A stretch of DNA of 64,000 nucleotides, taken from the NCBI RefSeq assembly GCF_002087235.1, contig NZ_MUIO01000076.1, forward strand, positions 1 to 64,000, written 5' to 3'. The stretch's first letter is position 1. Each line of letters begins with the position of its first letter. Of this stretch, positions 9,488 to 18,249 are shown piece after piece. The position numbers and the translations under genes were made by a program. Source of the stretch: Pseudomonas floridensis. GTDB taxonomy: Bacteria; Pseudomonadota; Gammaproteobacteria; Pseudomonadales; Pseudomonadaceae. Under the pieces are notes generated by a model. The model was given only the letters and a program-made list of their open reading frames with translations. It was not told the origin of the DNA and did no database searches.

Positions 9488-10108
9488 ATGTCAGACATTG
9501 TTCAAACATCCATCGGCTATTTGTCGCACTCAGGCGACTTTAGCGTTCGCAACAGCCGCACCTTGGGTGGTGTCACGCAGTTGTGGTCGGATGCGTTTGC
9601 ACGAGCGATCGCCGATCAGGTCGCTGACAGCACCCCGGTCCCGGTGCATCCCGCCAGTGTGGAAGTGGATGTCCAGACCGGCGAACCCGTTGCGGGCGCC
9701 AAGACCCTGAGCAAGATTGTCGAGCAACGCGCCTGCCCGGTGGCCGACACCGAGGTCAAGCCGCCAGAGCCGCTGTTCCTGCCGATTGCCGAATTCGAAC
9801 TCGATTTGCTGCCACCGCCTGCCGAACCGTTCAGCATCGCTGAAATGATCGAACAGCAGCGTCATCTGGAATTCGAAAGCAACTGGGTACGTCCGGTTGT
9901 GCTGAATGCCCACGGCGACGTGACTCCAGGCCCGGCCCCACAGACCCGCCCGTTACACTTGCCGATCGCCGAACTCGAATGGGATCTGGCTGACAAGCCT
10001 GCCCTGCCTCTCGACGAGAAGACCATCGCCACCCAGCAGCGCCAATTCGACTACGAAAACGTCTGGGCTCGCCCTCTGATCCTGCAAAATCTACGCATGG
10101 CAGCCTGA
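9488..10108 (+). CDS. Hypothetical protein with two 45-residue repeats
   Basis: A 206-residue protein of unknown function, probably cytosolic, with no signal peptide or membrane segment. It contains an internal tandem duplication. Residues 95-139 (PLFLPIAEFELDL to WVRPVVLN) and 155-199 (PLHLPIAELEWDL to WARPLILQ) share the same pattern at exactly 60-residue spacing, including a conserved Trp-x-Arg-Pro. The central region is rich in Pro and Glu, which in automated annotation often attracts a TonB label; nothing here supports that, as there is no N-terminal membrane anchor. The ATG at 9488 is used. It is divergent from rsmJ and convergent with the extensin-like gene, the stop codons directly abutting. 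Confidence 0.7.
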   Translation: MSDIVQTSIGYLSHSGDFSVRNSRTLGGVTQLWSDAFARAIADQVADSTPVPVHPASVEVDVQTGEPVAGAKTLSKIVEQRACPVADTEVKPPEPLFLPIAEFELDLLPPPAEPFSIAEMIEQQRHLEFESNWVRPVVLNAHGDVTPGPAPQTRPLHLPIAELEWDLADKPALPLDEKTIATQQRQFDYENVWARPLILQNLRMAA

Positions 10109-10798
10109 TCAGCGGCACACCTGCCACCGTCCCATATCTACATGAAAGTGATCACGGTGCGCCGCGTTGTACTCCGGCCCGAGCACAGTGCTGAAATTCT
10201 TGCAGGCGCCGTCCCGAACCAGCTTCAGAAAACGCCCTTTCTCTGCGTCTTCATTCCAGTCCTTGAGCACATTGATGCGGCGGCCATCGGCCAGGCGAAA
10301 ACCGGCGATGTCCAGCGCATTGGCGGTCGCATGCTGACTGAGTCGGCTGTTGGCGCGGTTGTAGATGTTGCGACAGGCAAAGCTGCCCAAGTGATCGATC
10401 CGTGCGACCCGCTGACCAAAAACGGCTTGGGCCGCAGGCTGCAGCGTATGGATATCGAACAACACGTAAGCCACCGCCAGCGGGCAACTGGCGAGAAAAC
10501 TGCTGCTCAACGCAACCTCTCCGCCCTGTACACGCAGGGTATTTTCCAGCGGACATCGCGCCGAAGCCGGGCTATCGGCTTGTCGACTGAAGCGCAGGCC
10601 CGAATTGCTCAAGACCTGATCACACAATGCAGGGTCTTCGCGCAGGCGCGCCAGCTTGAGAGACGTCAGCAGGTTCGGTTCGGCACGTACGTCCAGAGGT
10701 GCCCACGGATTCCATTCGGCGGGCACATCGATCCAGCCTCTCCAGACCGCCAGAACGCCGGCCGCGCACACCACCAGCAGCAACAGGAACACGCGCAT
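10109..10798 (-). CDS. Extensin-like family protein
   Basis: A 229-residue protein with an N-terminal hydrophobic segment (residues 3-20) serving as a signal or anchor. The C-terminal two thirds matches the bacterial extensin-like domain (PF06904): CRNIYNRANSRLSQHATANALDIAGF, followed by the DHFHVD metal-binding-like end. The SxHATANALDI and HxxHFHVD pattern resembles D-Ala-D-Ala carboxypeptidases of the LAS superfamily, so a cell-wall role is plausible. The ATG lies 2 bases after the stop of the PEP-mutase-family gene, which indicates co-transcription. Substrate unknown. Confidence 0.82.
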   Translation of the reverse strand: MRVFLLLLVVCAAGVLAVWRGWIDVPAEWNPWAPLDVRAEPNLLTSLKLARLREDPALCDQVLSNSGLRFSRQADSPASARCPLENTLRVQGGEVALSSSFLASCPLAVAYVLFDIHTLQPAAQAVFGQRVARIDHLGSFACRNIYNRANSRLSQHATANALDIAGFRLADGRRINVLKDWNEDAEKGRFLKLVRDGACKNFSTVLGPEYNAAHRDHFHVDMGRWQVCR

Positions 10799-10800
10799 GC

Positions 10801-11634
10801 TCAGCCCTTGAACAGATCGTTCAGTTGATCGAATGGCAGGGCTTGTCCGGCGTAATTGAACGTACCGTAGTTGCGAATTTCCTCGGCAGCGCGATAAAGC
10901 CCGCCCAGTGCCGCCCGGGCCAGCGAGGATCCGACGCTGATGCGCTTGACGCCACACAGGCTCAGATCCGCAACCGAAAGTGTGACACCGCCCAGCCCCA
11001 TCAACACATTGACCGGCCGTGGCGAAACCGCACGCACCACCGCGAGGATTTCTTCACGCGTACGCAGGCCCGGCGCATACAGCACGTCCGCGCCCGCCTC
11101 GGCGTAGGCCTCGAGCCTGCGCAGCGTATCGGCGAAGTCCATTCGACCGTGCAACAGGTTTTCCGCCCGCGCAGTCAGCATGAAAGGAAACGGCAGGCTG
11201 CGCACCGCGGCGACAGACGCCCGCACGCGCTCCACGGCCAGGTCGAAGTCGTAAATCGGGCTGTCGGCCTGGCCGCTGGCATCTTCGATCGAGCCACCGA
11301 CGATACCGGTCGCGGCCGCCTTGAGCAGCGTCTCGGCGCAGCCCTCTGGGCTGTCGGCAAAGCAGTTTTCCAGATCCGCAGCAACCGGTAAGGGTGTTGC
11401 AGTCACGATAGCCGCTGCATTGGCGAGCGTTTCGTCACGGCTCAGCGCGCCTTCGGCGTCGGCACGGCCCACCGTGAAGGCCAGACCGGCACTGGTGGTC
11501 GCCAGTGCCTCGAAACCCAACGATGCCAACAGTTTGGCCGAGCCGGCGTCCCACGGATTGGGAATCACGAAGGCCCCGTCGCGCTCGTGCAAGGCCTTGA
11601 ATGTCTGTGCTTTGAGAAGGTGTTGCGAGTCCAT
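10801..11634 (-). CDS. Isocitrate lyase/PEP mutase family protein
   Basis: A 277-residue TIM-barrel enzyme of the isocitrate lyase/PEP mutase superfamily. The metal-site residues are visible in AADLENCF and in GGSIEDASG. The KKCGH loop of true isocitrate lyases is absent, and so is the typical methylisocitrate lyase signature, so it is more likely an oxaloacetate hydrolase-like or carboxy-PEP-mutase-like enzyme. The ATG at 11634 begins MDSQHLLKAQTF and gives the usual size. It sits upstream of, and almost overlaps, the extensin-like gene. The physiological substrate cannot be told from the sequence. Confidence 0.82.
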   Translation of the reverse strand: MDSQHLLKAQTFKALHERDGAFVIPNPWDAGSAKLLASLGFEALATTSAGLAFTVGRADAEGALSRDETLANAAAIVTATPLPVAADLENCFADSPEGCAETLLKAAATGIVGGSIEDASGQADSPIYDFDLAVERVRASVAAVRSLPFPFMLTARAENLLHGRMDFADTLRRLEAYAEAGADVLYAPGLRTREEILAVVRAVSPRPVNVLMGLGGVTLSVADLSLCGVKRISVGSSLARAALGGLYRAAEEIRNYGTFNYAGQALPFDQLNDLFKG

Positions 11635-11683
11635 GTGCAGGCTCTCCAGGTGGCAGGTCTCAATAAACCCACACCTATCGACC

Positions 11684-12547
11684 TCAGAGCAAGCCCAACT
11701 GCTCCACTTGTGGCCCACGGTCAGGCTCAGGCAGTGAGGGCAGCCCCGGCAAGCGCAGCATCAGTTGCTCGTGAAAGCGGCGCGCCAGATCAGGTGCCTT
11801 GAGGTTGTCGGGCGTGTGCAGGAAGACGTAAGGCACGCGTCCCTCTTCAATCCAGATCGCCACCTTTTCCACCCACTGCACCAGAAACGGATCATTGGCC
11901 TCCAGCTCCGGCCGCCCGATGAAACGCACTTGAGGGTATTGGGTCAAGGCTGCCGGGCGCGCGGGCACTTTGGGTTTCTTGGACTGCGCGTGCAGCACGG
12001 CGGGGTCAGTGGAGACGCAACTGAACAGCGCACGCGAATCCAGACAGATACGCTCGATGCCGCGATCCAGCAGCAGCCGATTGAGCATGCGCTCTTCATC
12101 GCCCTTCATGAAAAACGCCATGTTGCGAACTTCCACGGCCAGCGGCACGTTCAAGGCATCGATGAACCCCACCAGCTCAGCCAGACGTTGCGGCGTGAAA
12201 CTGGCAGACAGTTGCAACCAGAATGGCGCAACGCGCTTCCCCAGCGGAGCCATCAGTTGAATGAAGGTTTCAGCGGCCGTTACCTGCGCACGCAGATCGC
12301 CGTCGTGGCTGATGTCACGGGGAAATTTGGCGGTGAAGCGAAAATCTTCAGGCATCGCCTCGGCCCAGCGCTGCACGGTGGCCGCTGCGGGACGGGCATA
12401 AAAAGTGGTGTTGCCCTCAACGACGTTGAACACCTGCGCGTACAGGCTCAGAAAGTCAGTCGGGCGAGCTTCTTCGGGATACAGCGAATCACGCCAGGCG
12501 TTTTCGCTCCAGGACGGGCAACCGAGGTAATAGGGCAGGCTGGACAC
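11684..12547 (-). CDS. DUF72 domain-containing protein (YecE-like)
   Basis: A 287-residue TIM-barrel-like protein of the DUF72/YecE family. Family marks are LGCPSWSENAWRDSLYP at the start, VEGNTTFYARP near residues 43-53, then FTAKFPRDISH and VEVRN. No biochemical function is established for the family. It lies 2 bases downstream of the small hypothetical gene at 12550-12861 and is probably co-transcribed with it. The ATG at 12547 is supported by the conserved N-terminus starting right after it. Confidence 0.85.
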   Translation of the reverse strand: MSSLPYYLGCPSWSENAWRDSLYPEEARPTDFLSLYAQVFNVVEGNTTFYARPAAATVQRWAEAMPEDFRFTAKFPRDISHDGDLRAQVTAAETFIQLMAPLGKRVAPFWLQLSASFTPQRLAELVGFIDALNVPLAVEVRNMAFFMKGDEERMLNRLLLDRGIERICLDSRALFSCVSTDPAVLHAQSKKPKVPARPAALTQYPQVRFIGRPELEANDPFLVQWVEKVAIWIEEGRVPYVFLHTPDNLKAPDLARRFHEQLMLRLPGLPSLPEPDRGPQVEQLGLL

Positions 12548-12549
12548 GA

Positions 12550-12861
12550 TCAGACGTGAAGATCGAGCCCCGATACTTCAAGGTCCCAATCCACAAAGCT
12601 GGCGGTGGTCAGGTAACTGGCCAGCGCGTTGGCAACCCGGAAACTCATGGAGCGAGGAAAGATGATGTCTTGAGGACGGGCAGGTACATTGCCGGTACTG
12701 CCAATCGGACCTTCGTCAGCTTCGCGACGCGACGCACGCGCAGGCACGGGCGGAAGTTCGTCGGTGGTGACTTCTTCGAAAGAACCCTCAACGATCGAAG
12801 GCTGCTTCTGCGGCTTTCGCTTGATGGGGTATGAGCGTGGTGATGGTCCGTCAATGCGCAT
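12550..12861 (-). CDS. Small hypothetical protein upstream of DUF72 gene
   Basis: A 103-residue protein with a basic, proline-rich and probably disordered first half and a C-terminal segment predicted to fold (FPRSMSFRVANALASYLTTASF). No domain is recognised. It is placed directly before the DUF72 gene with a 2-base gap, which suggests an operon. The frame starts at TTG 12864 or ATG 12861; the ATG is chosen. The 200-bp region upstream (12862-13061) is AT-rich and holds the likely promoter. Confidence 0.65.
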   Translation of the reverse strand: MRIDGPSPRSYPIKRKPQKQPSIVEGSFEEVTTDELPPVPARASRREADEGPIGSTGNVPARPQDIIFPRSMSFRVANALASYLTTASFVDWDLEVSGLDLHV

Positions 12862-13061
12862 CAATAGTTACTCGGCTTCTGTAGTGGCAATTTAACGTTA
12901 CAGTCCGGATACTGGCAAATTCCTTAACGATAACTAGACCACACATATTGCAAATTGTTTGAGCCGCCGAGCTTGACTGCGCAATAAAACGATGAACGGT
13001 AGATGGCAACTTGATACTTCGCTTGCAATCGTCACAAACGTGACCATTACAGCGCGCGCGA

Positions 13062-13736
13062 TTAACGCGCCTTGGGCGTCGCGACCTTGTCGCGCAGGTA
13101 CACCGGCTGCGCATCGTCGGCCCGCACCGCTTCGCCACGATGCCAGGCAAATGTGGCGAGGGTCAGCAAGTCCTGGGCATGTGGCAACAGGCTTGCGTCA
13201 TACCCTGAGAGCGTGACCGGTATGCGTTCGGCGTAACCCCAGCCCGTCCCCGCGCCAAACCATGCGCCCGAAGCCTCGGTTGGCAACGTGGCAAGTTCCG
13301 GCGCCATCACCGCTTCTTGACCCACCAGACGCATTTCACCCGCCGTCTCGCGGTAGCAGCCCCAGTAGACTTCATCCATCCGGGCGTCGATGGCGGCCGC
13401 CACTTGCGAAACGCCCTGCCCACGCCAGGCGCGCTGGGCCAGAACCGCCAGGTTGGAGACCGGCAGTACCGGACGTTCCAGCGCAAATGCCAGGCCCTGC
13501 ACCACACCGATGGCGATGCGCACACCCGTGAACGCCCCCGGACCACGACCGAAGGCAATGGCGTCCAGCGCCGACATGGCGATCCCGGCCTCGGCCAGCA
13601 AGTCCTTGATCATCGGCAGCAGGCGTTGAGCGTGCAGGCGCGGAATCACCTCATAATGGCTCAGCACCTTGCCGTCATGCAGCAAAGCGACCGAGCAGGC
13701 TTCAGTGGCGGTGTCCAGGGCCAGCAAGGTGGTCAT
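13062..13736 (-). CDS. tsaB: tRNA threonylcarbamoyladenosine biosynthesis protein TsaB
   Basis: A 224-residue non-catalytic partner of TsaD in forming t6A at position 37 of ANN-decoding tRNAs. The ASKHA-fold start LLALDTATEACSVAL is clear, as is the FGRGPGAFTGVRIAIGVVQGLA motif typical of TsaB. The ATG at 13736 is selected because upstream residues do not fit the family. It lies downstream of adk in the same direction, separated by a hairpin that could terminate adk transcripts. Confidence 0.94.
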   Translation of the reverse strand: MTTLLALDTATEACSVALLHDGKVLSHYEVIPRLHAQRLLPMIKDLLAEAGIAMSALDAIAFGRGPGAFTGVRIAIGVVQGLAFALERPVLPVSNLAVLAQRAWRGQGVSQVAAAIDARMDEVYWGCYRETAGEMRLVGQEAVMAPELATLPTEASGAWFGAGTGWGYAERIPVTLSGYDASLLPHAQDLLTLATFAWHRGEAVRADDAQPVYLRDKVATPKAR

Positions 13737-13780
13737 CGGTGTATCCGTCTTCATGGAAAAGTGGCGCAGTATAAATGACA

Positions 13781-13802
13781 AATGGCCCGCAAGCGGGCCA
13801 TT
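13781..13802 (-). terminator. Hairpin downstream of adk
   Basis: AATGGCCCGC (13781-13790) pairs with GCGGGCCATT (13793-13802), a perfect 10-bp stem with a 2-base gap. Read on the minus strand it follows the adk stop and is trailed by an AT-rich tract (TTGTCATTTATA), consistent with an intrinsic terminator that may be partly read through into tsaB. Confidence 0.6.
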
Positions 13803-13822
13803 GTCGAACAGGCTGTATCGAC

Positions 13823-14470
13823 TCAGGTCAGCGCGGCAAGCACCTTGGCGGTGATCGCTTCGACAGAACCGACGCCTGGAATGTGGCTGCACTTGGGCTT
13901 GCCATTCTGGGCGCTGAGTTTGCTGTAGAACTCAACCAGCGGCTTGGTCTGCTCGTGGTAGACCGAAAGGCGATGGCGTACGGTCTCTGCCACGTCGTCC
14001 GGGCGCTGCACCAGGTCTTCGCCAGTCACGTCGTCCTTGCCTTCGACCTTCGGCGGGTTGTACTGCAGGTGGTAAGTACGCCCGGAAGCCGGATGAACGC
14101 GACGGCCGGACATGCGCTGGACGATTTCCTCATCATCGACAGCGATTTCCAGAACGTGATCGATCTCCAGACCCGCCTTCAACAGCGCTTCGGCCTGCGG
14201 AATGGTCCGCGGGAAGCCGTCGAACAGCACGCCATTCTGGCAATCCGGCTCAGCCAGACGGTCCTTGATCAGGCCGATGATCAGGTCATCGGAAACCAGA
14301 CCACCCGAATCCATGACGCTCTTGGCCTTCAGGCCCAATTCAGTACCGGCCTTGACCGCTGCGCGCAGCATGTCGCCTGTCGAAATTTGCGGGATGCCGA
14401 ACTTTTCAGTGATGAATTTTGCCTGAGTACCTTTACCGGCCCCGGGAGCTCCCAGCAGAATCACGCGCAT
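13823..14470 (-). CDS. adk: Adenylate kinase
   Basis: A 215-residue enzyme interconverting ATP plus AMP and two ADP in the cytosol. The P-loop GAPGAGKGTQ is at residues 7-16, the AMP-binding ISTGDMLR and FDGFPRT motifs are present, and the LID carries SGRRVHPASGRTYH without the four zinc cysteines. The length equals that of the usual long-form bacterial enzyme. The ATG at 14470 begins MRVILLGAPG; an ATG 5 codons upstream would add only MRSMT. It lies between ppc and tsaB, all on the same strand. Confidence 0.97.
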   Translation of the reverse strand: MRVILLGAPGAGKGTQAKFITEKFGIPQISTGDMLRAAVKAGTELGLKAKSVMDSGGLVSDDLIIGLIKDRLAEPDCQNGVLFDGFPRTIPQAEALLKAGLEIDHVLEIAVDDEEIVQRMSGRRVHPASGRTYHLQYNPPKVEGKDDVTGEDLVQRPDDVAETVRHRLSVYHEQTKPLVEFYSKLSAQNGKPKCSHIPGVGSVEAITAKVLAALT

Positions 14471-14490
14471 CGTCATGCTCCTCAAATTTT

Positions 14491-14703
14491 TTATATGGAA
14501 ATCATCGGATTCGCCTCAGGGGCCAATCTAAAAAATAAATCAGGCCAATAGGCCAAAAGGCTGATCAAGATACACAGCAGACCCGAGCCGCACAAGCCGC
14601 CGAAAGTCGCAGTAACCGCGGGCGCGCTGGCATGTGCGCCTCGCTCGGGCAGCGCTGTGACCTGCTGTAACACCTTCGGCAGGTTAGCCTTTAAATGCCG
14701 CAC
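14491..14703 (-). CDS. Possible small membrane protein between ppc and adk
   Basis: A 70-codon frame from a GTG, with one hydrophobic segment (GLLCILISLLAYW) that could span the membrane. It fills most of the 281-bp gap between ppc and adk. No good ribosome binding site is visible before the GTG and no domain is recognised, so it may simply be an open frame. Conservation of the protein in other pseudomonads would be needed to accept it. Confidence 0.25.
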   Translation of the reverse strand: MRHLKANLPKVLQQVTALPERGAHASAPAVTATFGGLCGSGLLCILISLLAYWPDLFFRLAPEANPMISI

Positions 14704-14751
14704 CTGCCGTGACCGGCGTCAAACGGACCGCCAGCCACTCAGGCAAAGCCG

Positions 14752-17388
14752 TCAGCCGGTATTGCGCAGCCCGGCAGCAATCCCCGCCACAGACACCAGC
14801 AATGCCAGTTCCAGAGGGCTGTCCAGTTGCGCTTCACGGTGACGCGAGCGCGACAGCAGTTCCGCCTGGAGCAGGTGCAGAGGATCAAGGTAAGTGTTGC
14901 GCAGGCTGATGAATTCGAGCGTTTCCGGGCTGTGCGCGAGCAGTTGCGTCTGCCCGGTAAGGCCCAGAACCACGTCGCAGGCCTGCGACAATAGGTCGCG
15001 TAAATGTGCACCCAAATGTTGCAGCCCGGTGCTCACCAGACGTTCGTCGTAGAGTCGGGCGATGTCGGTGTCAGCCTTGGCCAGGACCATTTCCAGCATG
15101 TCGATGCGGGTCCTGAAGAACGGCCAGCGCTCGCGCATCTGCGCCAGCACCTCCCCTTCCCCACGTTCCAGCGCCTTGGTTAACGCGGCTTCCCAACCCA
15201 GCCATGCAGGGAGCATCAGGCGCGTCTGGGTCCAGGCGAAGATCCACGGAATGGCCCGCAGACTTTCCACGCCGCCCTCACGGCGCTTGGCAGGACGGCT
15301 GCCCAATGGCAGGCGGCCGAGTTCCTGCTCGGGTGTGGCCTGACGGAAATACTCGACGAACTCGGGATGCTCCCTCACCACGGCGCGGTAAGCACTGACC
15401 CCATCGCTGGCCAACTGGTCCATCATCGTGCGCCAGGCCGGTTCGGGCAGTGGCGGCGGTAGCAATGTCGCTTCAAGCACGGCCGCCAGGTACAGATTGA
15501 GGTTCTGTTCGGCAATATCCGGCAGACCGAACTTGAAGCGGATCATCTCGCCTTGTTCCGTCGTGCGGAAACGCCCCGCCACCGACCCCGGCGGCTGGGA
15601 CAGAATCGCCGCATGCGCCGGGCCACCGCCGCGACCGACCGTACCGCCACGGCCGTGAAACAGCAGCAGTTCAACCTGTTGATCGCGGCAGATCTGCACC
15701 AGCTTTTCCTGTGCCCGGTACTGCGCCCAGGCCGCAGCCGTAGTACCGGCGTCCTTGGCCGAATCGGAATAGCCGATCATCACTTCCTGAGGCCCTTGAA
15801 GGCGCGAACGATAACCCGGCAACCCCAGCAGCGTTTCGATGACCGGTCCGGCATTGTCCAGGTCGGCCAGCGTCTCGAACAACGGCACCACACGCATCGG
15901 CCTTTGCAACCCTGCCTCTTTAAGCAGCAGTTGCACGGCCAGCACATCGGAGGCGGCACCGGCCATTGAAATCACGTAGGACCCCAGTGACGCCGCTGGC
16001 GCCGCCGCCACTTCACGGCAGGTGGCCAATACTTCCGCGGTGTCCGCGGCCGGTTTGAAATAACCGGGCAGCAGCGGACGACGATTGTTCAGTTCGCGCA
16101 ACAGAAACTCGATCCGGGTCTGCTCGCCCCACTCTTCGTAGCGGCCGAGCCCCAAGTAATCGGTGATTTCGGTCATGGCCGCGCAATGCCGGCTGGAATC
16201 CTGACGTACATCCAGCCGCACCAGAAACAGTCCAAAGGTCACGGCGCGACGCAAGCAGTCGAGCAGCGGACCATCGGCAATCACGCCCATACCGCATTCA
16301 TGCAACGACTGGAAGCACAGCATCAGCGGCTCCAGCAGTTCGCGATTGTCATGCAACACGCCTTCAGGTGCGGGCTGAGTGACGGTCAGCGAGGCATTGG
16401 CCCAATTGCGCGTGGCGCGCAGACGCTCGCGAAGACGCTTGAGCTCGGTGCGGTAAGGTTCGGCGCTGTCACCGACGCTGGCACGCAGCGCCTCGCTGGC
16501 CTGCTGCATAGACAGGTCGGCAGCCAGACTGTCCACGTCGCGCAGATAGAGATCGGCAGCCATCCAGCGCGCCAGTAGCAGCACTTCGCGGGTGACGGCA
16601 GCGGTGACATTCGGGTTGCCGTCCCGGTCGCCGCCCATCCACGAAGCGAACCGGATCGGCGCGGCTTCCAGTGGCAAATGCAGACCGGTCGCGACCTGCA
16701 ACGCCTGGTCGGCCTTGCGCAGGTAGTTGGGGATGGCGTGCCACAGCGAGTGCTCAATGACCGCGAAGCCCCACTTGGCTTCATCCACCGGCGTCGGCCG
16801 GATTCTGCGGATTTCTTCGGTGTGCCAGGCTTCGGCGATCAAACGCTGCAGGCGCGAGGTGATCTGTTCGCGCTCGAGACTGTTCAGATCCCGGTGGTCC
16901 AGGGCCGCCAATTGCGCGGCGATGGCGTCGTACTTCTGGATCAGTGTCCGCCGGGCGACTTCTGTCGGGTGCGCAGTGAGCACCAGCTCGATGTCCAGTT
17001 TGCCCAGTTGCCGCGCCAGCGCATCGGGCGCATGACCTTCGGCTTTCAGGCGCTCCAGCAATTCGGGCAATACCCGGGATTCGAAAGGTTGTGGCTGCGA
17101 GTCGTCACGGCGATGCATCAGCTGGTATTGCTCGGCGATGTTCGCCAGATTGAGAAACTGATTGAAGGCGCGCGCCACGGGCAGCAATTCGTCGTCTTCA
17201 AGGCTGTCGACACTCGAACTGAGGGCCTCGGCACCTGCCGCCGAACCGCGTCGGCCCGCCTTGGCGCTCTTGCGAATACGCTCGATTTTGTCGAGAAAAT
17301 CAGCACCTCGCTGCTCACGAATCGTGTTGCCCAGCAACTCACCCAGCAGGTGAACGTCTTCGCGCAGTCGCGCATCGATATCGGCCAT
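14752..17388 (-). CDS. ppc: Phosphoenolpyruvate carboxylase
   Basis: An 878-residue cytosolic enzyme carboxylating PEP to oxaloacetate to refill the TCA cycle. Signature 1 around the catalytic histidine is visible as LTAHPTEVARRTL near residues 137-149. Signature 2 is LLFHGRGGTVGRGGGP. GYSDSAKDAG and the conserved C-terminal end RNTG are also present. The length is normal for bacterial PEPC. It starts at the ATG at 17388 after an AGGGAACG Shine-Dalgarno. It is the first gene of a same-strand run ppc-adk-tsaB, and the upstream 236 bp separate it from a divergent gene. Confidence 0.97.
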   Translation of the reverse strand: MADIDARLREDVHLLGELLGNTIREQRGADFLDKIERIRKSAKAGRRGSAAGAEALSSSVDSLEDDELLPVARAFNQFLNLANIAEQYQLMHRRDDSQPQPFESRVLPELLERLKAEGHAPDALARQLGKLDIELVLTAHPTEVARRTLIQKYDAIAAQLAALDHRDLNSLEREQITSRLQRLIAEAWHTEEIRRIRPTPVDEAKWGFAVIEHSLWHAIPNYLRKADQALQVATGLHLPLEAAPIRFASWMGGDRDGNPNVTAAVTREVLLLARWMAADLYLRDVDSLAADLSMQQASEALRASVGDSAEPYRTELKRLRERLRATRNWANASLTVTQPAPEGVLHDNRELLEPLMLCFQSLHECGMGVIADGPLLDCLRRAVTFGLFLVRLDVRQDSSRHCAAMTEITDYLGLGRYEEWGEQTRIEFLLRELNNRRPLLPGYFKPAADTAEVLATCREVAAAPAASLGSYVISMAGAASDVLAVQLLLKEAGLQRPMRVVPLFETLADLDNAGPVIETLLGLPGYRSRLQGPQEVMIGYSDSAKDAGTTAAAWAQYRAQEKLVQICRDQQVELLLFHGRGGTVGRGGGPAHAAILSQPPGSVAGRFRTTEQGEMIRFKFGLPDIAEQNLNLYLAAVLEATLLPPPLPEPAWRTMMDQLASDGVSAYRAVVREHPEFVEYFRQATPEQELGRLPLGSRPAKRREGGVESLRAIPWIFAWTQTRLMLPAWLGWEAALTKALERGEGEVLAQMRERWPFFRTRIDMLEMVLAKADTDIARLYDERLVSTGLQHLGAHLRDLLSQACDVVLGLTGQTQLLAHSPETLEFISLRNTYLDPLHLLQAELLSRSRHREAQLDSPLELALLVSVAGIAAGLRNTG

Positions 17389-17624
17389 CGTTCCCTCTCC
17401 CGGTTTTTATTTGGGCTCTATGCGTGATCGCTTACCCGAGTTGAATACCTGAATTCAGATCCGCGTTGCCAACAGTGCATCAAAAGAGTGTCCAGCGACA
17501 AATCCTTGCGCATGAATTTTTCACCGGTCGCCACTTGCGCCAGACCGGCTAATCTCATGCATGAGCCACACAACGACTCAATCATCGGACAAACTCGCCA
17601 TAAGCGAGCCACCAAGAGGTCACC

Positions 17625-17969
17625 ATGAAAATCCGCGAGCTTGCCCAGCACTGGGAACGTAATGCCAAAGGACGCCTGACCAAGACCCGCTACGCGATTC
17701 ATCTGGATATCGAATCCGCCGCACGGCTGTCGGCTCTGTGCGAGATGTACCCCAAACATCACCCCGAAGAACTGCTCGGCGAACTCATCGGCGCGGCACT
17801 GGAAGAGCTGGAAGCCAGTTTCCCCTACGTGAAGGGACAGCATGTGGTGGCGACCGACGAGGAAGGTGATCCGCTGTATGAAGACGTCGGCGCCACGCCG
17901 CGCTTTCTCGCCCTGTCACGACGCTACCTGCACGAGTTGTCCGAGAAGGAAGACGCTTCTGCCGATTAA
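17625..17969 (+). CDS. Conserved hypothetical protein (pilin-assembly-like annotation family)
   Basis: A 114-residue acidic, mostly helical protein without signal peptide or membrane segment. It opens MKIRELAQHWERNAKGRLT, and the middle carries a helix with HPEELLGELIGAALEELE. Homologues in pseudomonads next to ppc are often labelled pilin assembly or type 1 pilus tip protein, but nothing in the sequence supports a pilus role. An AAGAGGT Shine-Dalgarno precedes the ATG. It is divergent from ppc and is followed by a hairpin. Confidence 0.7.
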   Translation: MKIRELAQHWERNAKGRLTKTRYAIHLDIESAARLSALCEMYPKHHPEELLGELIGAALEELEASFPYVKGQHVVATDEEGDPLYEDVGATPRFLALSRRYLHELSEKEDASAD

Positions 17970-18033
17970 CCGATTGAGCTGTAAAACGGCGACATCAATC
18001 AGGCCTGTCCGCCAGAAGGGCCGGGGCTGAGGC

Positions 18034-18049
18034 GTCCCGTTACCGGGAC
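18034..18049 (+). terminator. Hairpin downstream of the 17625 gene
   Basis: GTCCCG (18034-18039), loop TTAC and CGGGAC (18044-18049) are followed by AGCCCTTTATT. The flanking GGGGCTG and AGCCCT can extend the pairing. It is probably the intrinsic terminator of the upstream gene. Confidence 0.5.
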
Positions 18050-18102
18050 AGCCCTTTATTGACCCTGCGCAAGGTTGCTCACCGTTCAGCGAATATTTAT
18101 CT

Positions 18103-18130
18103 GAACTATTCAAAAACCCCGCAGGTCCGA
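18103..18130 (+). promoter_or_regulatory. Possible AlgU (sigma-22) type promoter
   Basis: GAACTA (18103-18108), a 17-base spacer and TCCGA (18126-18130) resemble the AlgU/RpoE consensus GAACTT-N16/17-TCTGA, with one mismatch in each box. It lies about 120 bases before the first of two neighbouring envelope lipoprotein genes, a class of gene often under AlgU in pseudomonads. The match is seen; the use is inferred. Confidence 0.4.
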
Positions 18131-18249
18131 GCCATTAACCATTACAGGAAAGCCGAAGAGCATCAGGTGGCTGAGTAACCCGATGCCCGGCCTGAATAAA
18201 AACTGTCATGGATAACCACGTTCGGAGTCAGACAATGGAGTTGATCACC

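Noticed and set aside
13775..14551. Plus-strand open frame of 258 codons over adk
   Set aside because: It is fully antisense to adenylate kinase; no domain and no ribosome binding site.
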